Under the pieces are notes generated by a model. It was not told the origin of the DNA. It saw only the letters and a list, made by a program, of their open reading frames with translations, and ran no database searches. From assembly GCA_964611645.1 (NCBI GenBank), contig CAZTAO010000005.1, forward strand, positions 62,001 to 126,000: a stretch of 64,000 bases of DNA, given 5' to 3'. This stretch comes from CAZTAO01 sp964611645 (GTDB lineage Bacteria; Armatimonadota; UBA5829). Positions 9,183-19,561 of the stretch are shown one piece after another. Within the stretch, counting starts at the first letter, position 1, and each line of letters begins with the position of its first letter. Made by a program: the position numbers and the translations under genes.

Positions 9183-11320
9183 CAGGAATCACTCTGCGCG
9201 ATGCACCCGGCAACCACCGCGCGCAATACTCATCAGGCGGCGCAGTCTACGTGGAGGAGTTCCGCGACGGTCGACTTCTGGGTCGGTTCTGGTCCTCGGA
9301 CGGCGTCGTAGATGAGAGCCGCTTCTGGGAGAGCCCTGCCTTTGAGCTTGCGGTCAAGGACAAGCCAACGTCCTCGGATGTCCCCGGCGCGCTGCTCTCA
9401 GATGGCTGGCGATGGGAGGGGTTTCGGGAACTGCCTGCGCAAGACGGCGACACCCGGCACGTGGTGGTCGATCTATCTCACTACCAGTACCGTCTAAAGC
9501 TTGGAATACACACCATGCTCGACGGAACCCCCATACTTGAGCGCTGGCTGGAGATCACCAACCAGTCGGATAAGCCGATTGCTATAACCGAGGTTTCTCC
9601 GTGGTGTGGGAGGCTGTGGTCCGGGGATGGACCGGTCACGCTGGGCCACGCGCTCAGGCGCGACGTCTGGTATGAAGCCTGGTTCGGCTGGACGCCGCTC
9701 CAGGAGGGAGCCAACCAGTTCAGGAACACCGAGGGACTGGTGTGGGACAGCCCCTACTTCGTGCTGCGCAATGAGTCAACCGGCGCGCACTTCTTCGGCC
9801 ACCTGGCCTGGCCAGTGAACTACTCAATGGAGTTCGATAAGGCAGACGGTCTGTCATTCAAAGTCGGCCCGATTGCAACGAACACATTGCGTGTTCTCGA
9901 ACCGGAGGAGACAGCCGATACTCCAGCCGTTCACCTTGGCTGCGTGCCGGACGGCTTCCACGCCGCAGTGCAGGCCATGCACGACCACATCCGCAGGTCC
10001 GTCCGCCCGCCCATCAAGCCGGAGAATGCTTACCTGTCTCAGATCATTGCAGTGGAGGACCAACTCCCGGCCGCGTACCGCGGTAAGGAGTACAATGAAG
10101 CCACCGCGAAGAAGAGTATCGATGTGGCGGCTGCGGCAGGCATCGATATCTTCATTCTCGATGGTCCCTACTGGGTGGAAACGCTTGGAGACTGGATGGT
10201 ATCGAACCAGCAACGCTTCCCCAGCGGCATCGCGGCTCTGTCGGAGTATGCCCACAGCAAGGGCCTCAGGTTCGGCCTGTACGCGGAATCGGAGGGCGCG
10301 CGGCAGCCTTTCAGCGACATCGACGGCACCACACTTGGCCCCATCACAGGTTGCCAGACCTACAAGGAACACCCGGAGTGGTTTCTGAAAGACCATGTCA
10401 CCTCTCCCGATATCGAGCCCCGGTACTCCTACAACCTCGCAATCCCCGAGGCGGCTGAGCATATGGAGTCTCAGATCGCGGAGATGATTCAGGGCTACAA
10501 CCTCGACCTGTTCCGCCACGACTCCAACAACTTCCACCCGGACGCCCATGACTCGCCCAGGCACGGCTTCCTGGAAAACCAGTGCTGGCGGCACTACGAC
10601 GGCTTCTTCCGCGCGTTCGACAACCTCCGCGCCAGGTTCCCCAAGGTTATCTTCCAGCAGGCGTGTGGAGGTGCACGAAGATCGGAACCTGGAACGGTGG
10701 CCAGGTTCCACGAGAACTTCACGGGCGACCGCGCCGGAATGCCCTATCTCTACCGGACGCTCAGCGGCTTCGGCGTGTTCCTACCGCCGGAGATACTGGT
10801 CACCGCAAACGGCATGTCACTGCCGGGGGGCCTCCCGGACGTCGACACAGTCCTGCGAGGCGCATACGCATTGGGCAACACCCCGATGATCTTCTACAAC
10901 TCGGCAATCCTGCCCAAGACCGTGGAGGAGTTTAGGGCAGGCGAAATCGAGGGGTTCCAGAGGTACGCGAACCTCTACAAGATCTACGTCCGACCTATGA
11001 TGCCCACTTTCAAGGTCTGGCACCACGCGCCGGTGAGCGCGACTGGCGGAGTAGAGACCGGAGACTGGTTCGCGATGGAGTTCACATCGCCGGATAGGTG
11101 CAAGGGTTGGGCGGTAGTCATCCGTCTGGACAAAGATGGCGACGGCGCATACCTGCTGAAGCCCAAAGGTCTGGATCAGGCCAGGGATTACAGAGTCACA
11201 TTCGACAACACCGGCGAAACCCGCGCCATCAATGGCGCTTCCTTCAATGAGAACGGAATCGCAATCAAGCCCGAACCGGGCTGGCGCTCGGAGATGGTGT
11301 TCTTTGAGTCATGCCAGTAA
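9179..11320 (+). CDS. GH36-like alpha-galactosidase (melibiase)
   Basis: 713 residues from a GTG at 9179 with AAAGGAGAG upstream. The N-terminal ~280 residues form a beta-sandwich typical of GH36 (LERWLEITNQSDKPIAITEVSPW). The barrel starts near residue 290. Candidate nucleophile Asp is in DLFRHDSNN (about residue 447) and candidate acid/base Asp in FHENFTGDRAG (about residue 516), in the order expected for clan GH-D. The barrel contains GIDIFILDGPYWVETLGDW and GLRFGLYAESEG. The C-terminal ~80 residues are a small beta domain. No signal peptide. Likely releases alpha-galactose (or a similar sugar) from glycan fragments. Confidence 0.8.
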   Translation: MTGITLRDAPGNHRAQYSSGGAVYVEEFRDGRLLGRFWSSDGVVDESRFWESPAFELAVKDKPTSSDVPGALLSDGWRWEGFRELPAQDGDTRHVVVDLSHYQYRLKLGIHTMLDGTPILERWLEITNQSDKPIAITEVSPWCGRLWSGDGPVTLGHALRRDVWYEAWFGWTPLQEGANQFRNTEGLVWDSPYFVLRNESTGAHFFGHLAWPVNYSMEFDKADGLSFKVGPIATNTLRVLEPEETADTPAVHLGCVPDGFHAAVQAMHDHIRRSVRPPIKPENAYLSQIIAVEDQLPAAYRGKEYNEATAKKSIDVAAAAGIDIFILDGPYWVETLGDWMVSNQQRFPSGIAALSEYAHSKGLRFGLYAESEGARQPFSDIDGTTLGPITGCQTYKEHPEWFLKDHVTSPDIEPRYSYNLAIPEAAEHMESQIAEMIQGYNLDLFRHDSNNFHPDAHDSPRHGFLENQCWRHYDGFFRAFDNLRARFPKVIFQQACGGARRSEPGTVARFHENFTGDRAGMPYLYRTLSGFGVFLPPEILVTANGMSLPGGLPDVDTVLRGAYALGNTPMIFYNSAILPKTVEEFRAGEIEGFQRYANLYKIYVRPMMPTFKVWHHAPVSATGGVETGDWFAMEFTSPDRCKGWAVVIRLDKDGDGAYLLKPKGLDQARDYRVTFDNTGETRAINGASFNENGIAIKPEPGWRSEMVFFESCQ

Positions 11321-11345
11321 TATCGCAACTAAGGAGACCAAACAG

Positions 11346-13097
11346 ATGAACCATACCATTACCTGCATACTTGGCATCGCAATTGCTGCAGTGCTCTATT
11401 GCGCCACGGGGGCGTCAGCGCAATTGGCCGACAACTCCAGCACCGCCATCAAGCCTGAGATGAAAGACTGGCGAAACTGGTCTGTACCGGTTCTTGGCGA
11501 TTATGCCAGGATCACCGTTCGCCCGGCGGATTCCGAGTTTCTGAAGCTCCTGCCGCCGCTGCGGACTCCTCCGAAGTTCGACGCGGCAACTCATCAGCGT
11601 GGGGTGGCTGCGTGGTGGGGCGATTGCAGCGTGCCATTCTTCTCCGAGCAGCCTCCTACTCGGCAGGAGGTTAGCAAGAAGCTCGTGGTCAAGACAACCG
11701 CAGGTGAGATCGAGCCTCTGATTCTCGGGTTGTGGGGTATCAAGGATGTGGGTCAGGTGACCCTCGATCCCAGACGCTGCCCATTCCCGGTAACTGCTAG
11801 AGTGGTCGAGTTCCGCCCTCGCAAAGCGCCCGGCGACTACAATGGCGACAGCGTCAAGGGCGCCAGAACGGTCGGGTTCTCATCATATCTGCCAAAAGCC
11901 AACGCCGCCGAGGTGAAGCAGGACCAAAACACCGTTTTCTGGCTACAGGTCAGCATACCGTCCGACACGAAGCCAGGCAAGTATAACGCATCTGTGAGCC
12001 TCACGCTGTCCGGCTCCGGCCAGACAGTCGAAGCGCCGTTTGCGATAGATGTTCTTGACTTCACGCTACCGCCGGCGAAGGCTGCTTTCGGTATGTACTT
12101 CAGGCCCGTGGCCGACGAGTTCCTTCCTGCCGCTTACCGCACCCCCGAGATGATGCGCCTGTATTGGCGCGACATGGCGGAGCACGGGATGACCAGCGCC
12201 ACACTGTACAATAGCTCTGGAAACCTGTACAACGAAGAAAACAAAGCCATCTTTGAAGGCCATCCGGACGTCCGGACCATCAAAGATATGATGGCGGACG
12301 GACTGGTGCGCAAGGATATCCCGATAATGCTGCTGGGCAGGATGACCCCGGAGGCCGCGCCGAACGTTGTCGCCGAGGCCAAGCGGCAGGGGTTCCCTGA
12401 ACTGCTCTTCTACGGCCCGGACGAGCCTGTTCCCGGCGATAAGAACGCTGAGGACCACTGGAAGTCCATCCAGCCTGTTCGGAAGCATATGCGACTGGTC
12501 ACTGCTTGTGCCGACCACGGGGCAGTGGCTTTTTCCGACCTGTTCGATGTCTGGGCGGTAAGCGGCGGCAGAATCACACCCGACCTTCTCAAGCTCTGCC
12601 GTGACAAAAAGGCGGAAATGTGGACTTACGACTGCAACAGCCAGGCGTTCGGCAGCAGCACATATCATCGCTTCTATGCGGGCCTGTATATGTGGGCGTA
12701 TGGCATTACCGGCAACTTCCTATGGTGCTACACCGAAGGCTACACCTGGGAAGGCAACAAGGGCGGTCGGTTCTGCTATGTGCTGCCCAGCCTGGATGGC
12801 CCGGTGCCGTCAGTCCAATGGGAAGCAAGACGCGAGGGCACAAAGGACTACCGCACCATGAGCTATCTCGAATCGTTGATAGCGGCCAATCCCAACACCG
12901 CCAAAGCCCGCGAGGCCAAAGCATGGGTGAACTCCATCCGAGCCAAAACCGACTGGTATCTGGCGCGCAACATGCCCCCGTGCCTCGACCCAATAGACGG
13001 CGTGGGCCTATACCCCCTATGCCAAAGCTTCAAGCCGGAGGAACTGCAGCCGGTCCGAGAAAGAGCCGAAGCCTACATCCTGGCGCTGAAGAAGTGA
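11346..13097 (+). CDS. Secreted DUF4091/GH123-like protein
   Basis: 583 residues from the ATG at 11346 with AAGGAG nine bases upstream. An in-frame upstream start at 11232 would lie inside the alpha-galactosidase gene and is rejected. Signal peptide: HTITCILGIAIAAVLYC then GASAQ. An N-terminal beta-sandwich (to about residue 220) ends in FAIDVLDFTLPPAK; the rest is a barrel with ELLFYGPDEP, the acidic motif seen in DUF4091 proteins, and WAYGITGNFLWCYTEGY. DUF4091 is related to GH123 beta-N-acetylgalactosaminidases; actual substrate unknown. First exported enzyme of the rightward cluster. Confidence 0.75.
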   Translation: MNHTITCILGIAIAAVLYCATGASAQLADNSSTAIKPEMKDWRNWSVPVLGDYARITVRPADSEFLKLLPPLRTPPKFDAATHQRGVAAWWGDCSVPFFSEQPPTRQEVSKKLVVKTTAGEIEPLILGLWGIKDVGQVTLDPRRCPFPVTARVVEFRPRKAPGDYNGDSVKGARTVGFSSYLPKANAAEVKQDQNTVFWLQVSIPSDTKPGKYNASVSLTLSGSGQTVEAPFAIDVLDFTLPPAKAAFGMYFRPVADEFLPAAYRTPEMMRLYWRDMAEHGMTSATLYNSSGNLYNEENKAIFEGHPDVRTIKDMMADGLVRKDIPIMLLGRMTPEAAPNVVAEAKRQGFPELLFYGPDEPVPGDKNAEDHWKSIQPVRKHMRLVTACADHGAVAFSDLFDVWAVSGGRITPDLLKLCRDKKAEMWTYDCNSQAFGSSTYHRFYAGLYMWAYGITGNFLWCYTEGYTWEGNKGGRFCYVLPSLDGPVPSVQWEARREGTKDYRTMSYLESLIAANPNTAKAREAKAWVNSIRAKTDWYLARNMPPCLDPIDGVGLYPLCQSFKPEELQPVRERAEAYILALKK

Positions 13098-13123
13098 GCG
13101 CGTCGCTGAACGGACTGCGTAAT

Positions 13124-13156
13124 CCCCTCTCCTGGGGGAGAGGGTTAGGGTGAGGG
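13124..13156. repeat. CCCTCTCC...GGAGAGGG hairpin repeat
   Basis: Hairpin with pyrimidine-rich left arm, purine-rich right arm and the tail GTTAGGGTGAGGG. Same family as the copies at 47198-47238 and 51156-51198. It may act as a weak terminator after the DUF4091 gene. Confidence 0.7.
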
Positions 13157-13219
13157 CGCTCTGTAGCAACAACTGCCGGCGTCCCGAACTGTAGACAGAG
13201 TTAATAGAAAGGCGAAACT

Positions 13220-15209
13220 ATGATCAAGTCAATCCTAGTCATATCAATCCTGCTGTGCATCCTGCTATCAGCCGGCGCAAACGCCATAACAATCGCCGAG
13301 AATGGCGCAGCCAAAGCAGTAATAGTCCTGGCTCCTGGTGCGACCATACAGGAGACCCACGCCGCAGGCGAACTTGCATCGTTCCTGGAGCAAGTCACAG
13401 GCGCCAGGTTCCAGACCGTTCAGAAGATCAAGGCTGGCGGCGCGAACATCTGCGTCGGCATCGGCGCGGCCAGGTTCGTCGATCCGAGCTTCTCAACTAA
13501 AGGATTCCACGAGGACGGTATGGTTGTGCGGACAGTCGGCAACAACCTCATCCTCGCCGGCGGTGACCCCAGGGGCACGCTCTACGCTGTTTACACCCTC
13601 CTGGAAGACTACGTCGGCTGTAGGTGGTGGACCGTCAAGGAGAGCTTCATTCCCAAAAAGCCTACGCTCAAGTTTGGTGCGATCAACAAGAGATACGTGC
13701 CGCAGTTCGAGCACAGAGACATGGTCCCGATCAACACCAGTTCCAAGGATCCTGACTGGTCGGTTCGCAACAAGTGTGTGGGCGAGANNNNNNNNNNAGA
13801 AAGCGTCGCAGCCGGTATCAACTCCCGTGCCGAAGGAGACGTCTCTCGGCGATGCGAATCATCCCCTGGTGCGGGCGATGGCATGGCAACGGGAGTTGAA
13901 GAAGGATCCCGATCTCAGTCTGCGGGGGCTGGCGAAGATGCCGGAGCGCGGTGGATGCAGGAAATCGCACCCGTCGGGCCATAGCTACTTCTACATCCTG
14001 CCCCCGGACAAGTATTTTGCCGAGCACCCGGAGTGGTACAGCCTGATCGATGGCAAGCGGGTGGCATCTCCCAGCATCCACGCCAACCTCTGCCTGACCA
14101 ATGAAAGCATGAAGAAGCAGTGGGCCGATAACTTCATCGCCGAAGTCCAAAAAGGCCCGAGCTACTATCCACCGGAGTATGTCAACCGGGTGCCGAACCC
14201 GCTCATGTTCGCGGGAGTCAGCGCGGAAGACGATTCCGGCTACCCCTGCCGCTGCCAGTGCGAGAACTGCGTTGCGGTGGAGAAGGCAGAGGAAAGTCCT
14301 GCGGGTTTGAACCTGGGCTTCGCCAACGAAATGGCTAGAGTTCTCAAGACTGAGTTCCCGAACAAGTCAGTCGTGTTCTATGCCTATCATTTCACGATGA
14401 AACCACCGAAGACGGTCAAGCCCGACCCCAACGTGCTTGTTTACTTCTGCCCGATCCACGTGTCCTCGAACGCCCAACCAATGACCGACCCGAGATACAA
14501 GCAGTGGGACGATGACTTGCGCGGCTGGCTAAAGATAAGCCCCCGGGTCTACATCTACGACTACCCGGTCAACTTGGTCTACGAGTTCACGCCGCACCCC
14601 AACCTGCGCGGCTTGGCGGCAAACATCAAGCATTGGGCGAAGATCGGCGTCAAGGGATACTATGGCGACGGCTTCGGCGATGTTGATTCGGGGATCGCCA
14701 TCCACGGTGGGACCGAGATGGCCGAACTGCGAGCCTGGATGGTGGCTAAGCTGCTGTGGAACCCTTCCGCCGACCCCAACAAGTTGATACGGGAGTTCTG
14801 CGACGGCTACTACGGCGCGGCGAGCAAGGAGATAATCAACTACCTCAACGTAATGCACGACGCCGCCCAGGTCAGCGGTGACGCAGTCAGCCTGTCTTCC
14901 CCGCCGGACGCCGCGTTTCTGACTATCCAGACGCTGGATGAGGGATGGGCGCATCTCAAGGCTGCCGAAAGTGCGGTCAAAGATAACCCGGCCCTGCTGA
15001 GAAAGGTCCAAATCACGCAGCTTCCGAGCCTGTTCGTCTTCCTGGCAAGATGGGACGCGCTCAAAGACGGCGCTATCTGCAGAGGCATCAACTGGCCGCT
15101 GCCCCAGTCCCGTGATGAAGTGCTGAAGATGTTCAACGACATCGTCGCGGAAAACGACCTGGTCCTTGGCCGTGAGACTAGCGCCTGGCTGGCAAAGGGC
15201 GGAAAATAG
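13220..15209 (+). CDS. Secreted DUF4838 protein, interrupted by an assembly gap
   Basis: Starts at the ATG at 13220 after GAAAGGCG. Signal peptide KSILVISILLCILLSAGANA. Residues 25-180 resemble the N-terminal domain of GH67 alpha-glucuronidases (LASFLEQVTGARFQTV, DPRGTLYAVYTLLEDYVGCRWW). Ten Ns at 13788-13797 interrupt it. After the gap the protein continues in another frame (codons beginning at positions divisible by 3) with the DUF4838 part: ILPPDKYFAEHPEWYSLIDGKR, GVSAEDDSGYPCRCQCENC, GYYGDGFGDVDSG. Both halves belong to one family in the right order, so I read it as one gene with an arbitrary gap length, not a true frameshift. DUF4838 proteins occur in polysaccharide loci; reaction unknown. 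Confidence 0.7.
13788..13797. other. Assembly gap (10 Ns)
   Basis: Ten unresolved bases inside the DUF4838 gene. The reading frame differs on the two sides, so the true gap is not 10 bases. Confidence 0.99.
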
Positions 15210-15218
15210 CGCACCTGC

Positions 15219-15246
15219 TCCCTCTCCAGCTAATGCCGGAGAGGGG
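15219..15246. repeat. CCCTCTCC/GGAGAGGGG hairpin
   Basis: 8-bp inverted repeat, CCCTCTCC at 15220-15227 and GGAGAGGG at 15238-15245, with a 10-base loop, ten bases after the DUF4838 stop. Resembles the left part of the repeats at 13124 and 47198. Confidence 0.6.
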
Positions 15247-15305
15247 CTTCCATCTGCCATTCGGGGTATATCACAGCATCGCAGCAGCAGTCAGGAGACC
15301 ACCAA

Positions 15306-16067
15306 TTGCATTGCCTTGTCTTTGCCGAGCCAACCGACGTAGCATTCAAAGCCAGGCTGGACGGCACGCAGCAGCGATACGTGATCCTGTTGCCGCAGCC
15401 CTTTGACGCGTCGCAAACCCACGACCTCGCAATCGCCCTCCACGGCCACGGTTCGGACCGGTGGCAGTATGTGCGGGAAGAGCGAGGAGAGTGCAGGGCC
15501 GCGCGGGATGTGGCGGAGAAGCATTCCATGATCTTCATCTCCCCGGACTATCGAGCATCGACCTCCTGGATGGGGCCTGAGGCTGAGGCGGATGTAGTCC
15601 AAATAATCAGGGATATGCGGCGGAAATTCAAGATCGGGCGAGTGTTCCTGATTGGCGCTTCGATGGGTGGTTCATCCGCTCTGACATTCGCCGCCGTCCA
15701 CCCGGAGCTAGTCAGCGGCGTCTGCAGCCAGAACCCTAACGCCAACCACCTCGAATACACAAACTTCCAGGACGCTATCTCGGAGTCCTTCGGGGGCACG
15801 AAAGCCCAGATTCCGCTGGAATACAAGAAGAGAAGCGCGGAATACTGGCCGGAGAGGTTCGCATTCCCAGTGGCCATCACTACCGGCGGCAAGGATGAGG
15901 ACGTTCCACCCGACAGCGCCATCCGACTCGCCAATACTCTCAAGGCTATAGGCAGCAAGGTCCTGCTGATCCACCGTGACGAAACCGGCCACGAGACCAA
16001 CTACGAAGACACCGCCGCCGCGTTCGAGTTTGTGATAGCGAACGCAGGGCAACGGAAGGACAAGTAA
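15306..16067 (+). CDS. Alpha/beta hydrolase esterase
   Basis: 253 residues from a TTG at 15306 with AGGAG seven bases upstream. Alpha/beta-hydrolase pattern: oxyanion strand LAIALHGHGSDRW, nucleophile elbow GASMGGSSA (about residue 120), an acidic region GGKDEDVPPDSA and a C-terminal His in DETGHETNYEDT. It resembles polyhydroxybutyrate-depolymerase/feruloyl-esterase-type proteins. No clear signal peptide. Between two secreted glycan enzymes, a role in removing acyl groups (acetyl or feruloyl) from glycans is plausible but inferred. Confidence 0.75.
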   Translation: MHCLVFAEPTDVAFKARLDGTQQRYVILLPQPFDASQTHDLAIALHGHGSDRWQYVREERGECRAARDVAEKHSMIFISPDYRASTSWMGPEAEADVVQIIRDMRRKFKIGRVFLIGASMGGSSALTFAAVHPELVSGVCSQNPNANHLEYTNFQDAISESFGGTKAQIPLEYKKRSAEYWPERFAFPVAITTGGKDEDVPPDSAIRLANTLKAIGSKVLLIHRDETGHETNYEDTAAAFEFVIANAGQRKDK

Positions 16068-16072
16068 CCTGG

Positions 16073-18268
16073 ATGTCCAGCCCCATCTCTTCCTCTAGCC
16101 GCGCACTTTTGCTGGCCCTGTTCTGCACAGTTTCGCTGCTCCAGCTTCCCGCGCTGTCGGAACCGCGCATTGTTGAGCCCCCTGTTGGTCTGGGCAACCT
16201 TGTAGCCAATCCTGGGTTTGAGGATGCAGCGGGTGGCGCTCCGGCGGGTTGGATTCACGACGAGGCTGCCGGCAGAGGAGATTTCGGGCTGGAATCGGCG
16301 ATCCCCAAGGCCGGGAAGCTGTCTCTCAAGTTAAGCCCCAATGAGAACAACACCGACAAAAACCATTTCCTGTCTGCTGTCCAGGTCATACCCATCGACA
16401 AACTCAAAGGCAAGCGGTTTCGCATCAGTGGCTCCATGCGGGTCACTGGCGATGCGGGGGCTTTCATTATTGCCATGGTGTTCGAGCCAGGCAGCAAGAT
16501 AGCCGAGGCGGCGCTGCTGTCTCAACCCTGGCCAAGAGCGGAATATGTCTACCAGGACGCCTACATACACGTATCGCAGAACGCACAGGCGTTGATCGTC
16601 GGCTGCTCGGCCTCGGGAACCAGCGGAACCGCCTACTTCGACGACATCGCCCTTATCGAGGACGAGCCTGTAGACCCGGCCAGACCGACCGCGCCACTCA
16701 CAGCGTCCATAGAGGTCGACGCAGGCAAAGTTGTGCGGGCAATCCCCAAGACCCTCTTCGGCACCAATCTTGAATGGATATGGGATGCGAATGGAGTCTG
16801 GGGCCCTGCTGCAAACCAGGCGAGGCCTGAACTGGTTCAGCCCTCGAAAGAGTTGGGCTTGGGGCCAATCAGGTTTCCCGGAGGCTTCTTCTCCGACTAT
16901 TACCACTGGCGGGACGGCATCGGCCCGGCATCAGGCAGGCCTTCGCGGGAGCACTCGCCGGGTTCGGGCCAGTCTCGCAACGTCTTCGGAACCGATGAGC
17001 TTGCCAAGTTCTGCAAAGACATTGGGGCGGAGCCTCTGATCACGGTGAATATTATCACCGGCACCGCGCAGGAGGCGGCGGATTGGGTCTCATACTGCAA
17101 CTCACCCGGCAACCCGGAACGCGCGAAGAACGGTTCGACGGAGTCTTATGGCATCCGCTTCTGGGAGATCGGCAACGAGAACTACCTGAAGGGCGATGAC
17201 GCGGTGGGCAAGACCTCGCATGTATCGACAGACGAGTACATCAAGCGCACGCTGGAATGGTCTGCAGCGATGCGCAAGGCGGACCCGTCGATCAAGATCA
17301 TCGCGGTGGGCGGCACGAACTACGGCCGCAACACCGGCAACTACGACCCGAACTGGGACAGGAAACTACTGGAAGAGGCAGGGCAGTCCATCGACTACCT
17401 CTCGGTCCACAATGGCTATGCGCCGCAGAACGCGTCCGGCAGCAACGCGTCTTTCTACGAGGTCTACCAGGCGCTTCTCACCTATCCCTTGCTGATGAAA
17501 GCCAACCTGGACAAGGTCAGCGGCGAGATTGATACCTATGCCCCGGCCTACAAAGACAAGATCAAGATTGCAGTCACGGAGTGGGGGCCGCTTTTCCACA
17601 TCCTGCCGACCGACAGATGGATAGACCACTGCAAGACCCTCGGCTCGGGGCTATACGTCGCGAGCGCAATGAAGGCGTTTCTGGAGTCCCCAAAAGTAGA
17701 CCTGACCAACTCCTTCAAGCTAGCCGAATACTCATTCATGGGCTGGATATACGGCGACGGCACCCCCAAGCCCTCCTACTATGCGCTGCAGATGTATACC
17801 AAACACTTCGGCGACAAGGTGGTTCAGACCGCGGTCAAGAGCCCAACGTATGACAGCAAGGGAGTAGCCGCAATCGATGCAGTGAAAGACGCGCCGTACA
17901 TCGAAGCAATCTCCAGCCTCAGCCCCGACAAGTCGCGGCTGTACATAATGGTCATCAACAAGCATTTCAACTCCCCAATAACCACAACCCTGAACCTCAA
18001 CGGCTTCAAGCCCCAACCCACGGGCAAAGCCTGGGTCCTCACCGCCCCATCCCTCGACGCAAACAACGGCAAAGACCTGCTGGACTATCCCGGCATCACC
18101 TGGGCCAAGCAAGTCCAGTCCCCCGAGAACCCAATGTTCGAAACCGGCAAACCCGGCACAGTAGTGACCAGGGAAGTGGCACTCACAGGCGTATCCGGTA
18201 AGTTTGAATACAGCTTTCCGCCGATATCAGTTACGTGTCTGGAGTTGACCAGCGACGGGAAGCCGTAG
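16073..18268 (+). CDS. GH51 alpha-L-arabinofuranosidase with N-terminal CBM-like domain, secreted
   Basis: 731 residues; ATG at 16073 preceded by GGAAGGA. Signal peptide RALLLALFCTVSLLQLPALS. Residues about 40-200 are a jelly-roll module (LVANPGFEDAAGGAPAGWI, ending GTAYFDDIALIED), like CBM4-type binding domains. The catalytic barrel follows: FPGGFFSDYYHWRDGIGP, acid/base Glu in WEIGNENY (about residue 368) and nucleophile Glu in VTEWGP (about residue 502). These are the clan GH-A hallmarks of GH51. The last 150 residues form the usual beta-sandwich. Removes terminal alpha-L-arabinofuranose from arabinan, arabinoxylan or arabinogalactan, and anchors the idea that this locus targets arabinose-rich glycan. 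Confidence 0.88.
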   Translation: MSSPISSSSRALLLALFCTVSLLQLPALSEPRIVEPPVGLGNLVANPGFEDAAGGAPAGWIHDEAAGRGDFGLESAIPKAGKLSLKLSPNENNTDKNHFLSAVQVIPIDKLKGKRFRISGSMRVTGDAGAFIIAMVFEPGSKIAEAALLSQPWPRAEYVYQDAYIHVSQNAQALIVGCSASGTSGTAYFDDIALIEDEPVDPARPTAPLTASIEVDAGKVVRAIPKTLFGTNLEWIWDANGVWGPAANQARPELVQPSKELGLGPIRFPGGFFSDYYHWRDGIGPASGRPSREHSPGSGQSRNVFGTDELAKFCKDIGAEPLITVNIITGTAQEAADWVSYCNSPGNPERAKNGSTESYGIRFWEIGNENYLKGDDAVGKTSHVSTDEYIKRTLEWSAAMRKADPSIKIIAVGGTNYGRNTGNYDPNWDRKLLEEAGQSIDYLSVHNGYAPQNASGSNASFYEVYQALLTYPLLMKANLDKVSGEIDTYAPAYKDKIKIAVTEWGPLFHILPTDRWIDHCKTLGSGLYVASAMKAFLESPKVDLTNSFKLAEYSFMGWIYGDGTPKPSYYALQMYTKHFGDKVVQTAVKSPTYDSKGVAAIDAVKDAPYIEAISSLSPDKSRLYIMVINKHFNSPITTTLNLNGFKPQPTGKAWVLTAPSLDANNGKDLLDYPGITWAKQVQSPENPMFETGKPGTVVTREVALTGVSGKFEYSFPPISVTCLELTSDGKP

Positions 18269-18366
18269 GCGAAGCGAACCAAAACGGGAGGGCGAAGGTC
18301 CCCCTGAGCCGCTGGTTGAGCGGAGTCGAAACCGAGTTCGGCGAAACCCGCCATTCCTTCTTGCCT

Positions 18367-18395
18367 GTGACAATCCATAGAGATAGTGCTATCAT
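18367..18395 (+). promoter_or_regulatory. Candidate promoter for the lipoprotein gene
   Basis: GTGACA at 18367-18372, 17-base spacer, TATCAT at 18390-18395, 45 bases before the ATG at 18441. It follows a stretch with the common TTGAGCGGAGTCGAAAC repeat motif (18314-18330). Confidence 0.45.
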
Positions 18396-18440
18396 AGGCG
18401 GAAGCCGCACGTTTTCGACCAACTTGCCAGGAGATACAAC

Positions 18441-19505
18441 ATGAAGAGAGTGACGTCAGTCACGACAATGTCCGGGCTGACTATGTTCGCGATTCTTGGA
18501 ATATTGGTGCTATGTGCCGGATGCAGCCGCATGCCCGATCGCGCATCGCTGATTGTCTTGCCAGGAGCGGATGCTGTGGTATTCACCAGACGCGCAGGCA
18601 GCGAACAGGTAGGATATCAGTTGAATCAGGAATATCCTGCCAAGGCCGCGCTCAAGGAAGTCAGCGACCAACTCGCAGAGCAGGGATGGAAGCCTTTGAA
18701 AGAGGACTTCCTGAACCCAGGGGAGCCGTCCTCACACGTTACAGGTTGGACGAATTTCGGTGATGGGACTAGCCAGCCGGAGCAAGAGGTCTTCCAATGG
18801 CTAGCGGACTGGACTAATCCGGACGGAGATGTTATCAGATACACTCTGCAGTACAGAACCTCTTCAAGCGAGCCAACTGCAGCCGACAAGCTGAGTGTTA
18901 ACGCCACATTCATACCCGCCGCACAGGCAAAAGCGGCGCGAGCTGAGGTTCAGAGCACCCAGAAAAGCACGCCCGAGTTGATTCGTCCGATCCCACCCAT
19001 AGCCGGGTTGCTTGGCGTGGGGGTGGGTGAAACCACCATGGAGGAACTGGAGCGGCGATTCGGTCCTGGCGCGCCGTGCATGGGAGGTCATCCGCATGGT
19101 GGCAGGGCGTGGTATCTGGAGTCACGGAAACTGTATGTCTATGCAGACGCGTTCGCCTACACCGGCCGTGGAGATACCATAGTGGATAGGATAGCTGTCG
19201 GTCTAGACCCGGACGCCGTCGGCATCGACCTTAGCAGCGAGACCCCCAAACCGCGAATCCCTCACATATCGACCTCTGGTGGGGCGATTGGATGGATGGG
19301 GCAAGTGCTTCCAGGGCAATCGATCAAGACAGTCCTTGGAAGTGCCAGTCATCTACCGAAGCCCAAGAGGAGCGCGGACGAGATCAGTTGGACGATGCCT
19401 GGACGGTTCGAGACATCTGACAAGAGCTACAAGTGCAACTGGAACGCAGAGTTGCGTTTTGCCAACAAGAGACTGGAAACCATAGTGGTGAGCGTGGACA
19501 GATAG
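18441..19505 (+). CDS. Lipoprotein of unknown function
   Basis: 354 residues; ATG at 18441 with AGGAGAT eight bases upstream. Lipoprotein signal ending in lipobox LCAGC near residue 28. Residues 35-160 are a mixed alpha/beta region (AALKEVSDQLAEQGWKPL), then a linker, and from about 185 a second part (GVGVGETTMEELERRFGPGAP; IDRIAVGLDP-like strand). No catalytic motif or family recognised. It has its own promoter, so may be regulated apart from the glycosidases. Confidence 0.7.
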   Translation: MKRVTSVTTMSGLTMFAILGILVLCAGCSRMPDRASLIVLPGADAVVFTRRAGSEQVGYQLNQEYPAKAALKEVSDQLAEQGWKPLKEDFLNPGEPSSHVTGWTNFGDGTSQPEQEVFQWLADWTNPDGDVIRYTLQYRTSSSEPTAADKLSVNATFIPAAQAKAARAEVQSTQKSTPELIRPIPPIAGLLGVGVGETTMEELERRFGPGAPCMGGHPHGGRAWYLESRKLYVYADAFAYTGRGDTIVDRIAVGLDPDAVGIDLSSETPKPRIPHISTSGGAIGWMGQVLPGQSIKTVLGSASHLPKPKRSADEISWTMPGRFETSDKSYKCNWNAELRFANKRLETIVVSVDR

Positions 19506-19561
19506 CCGCCGCTTTTCAATGCGCGTTCGGCGCGTGACACCATCTTTCAAGGGAGAACCAA

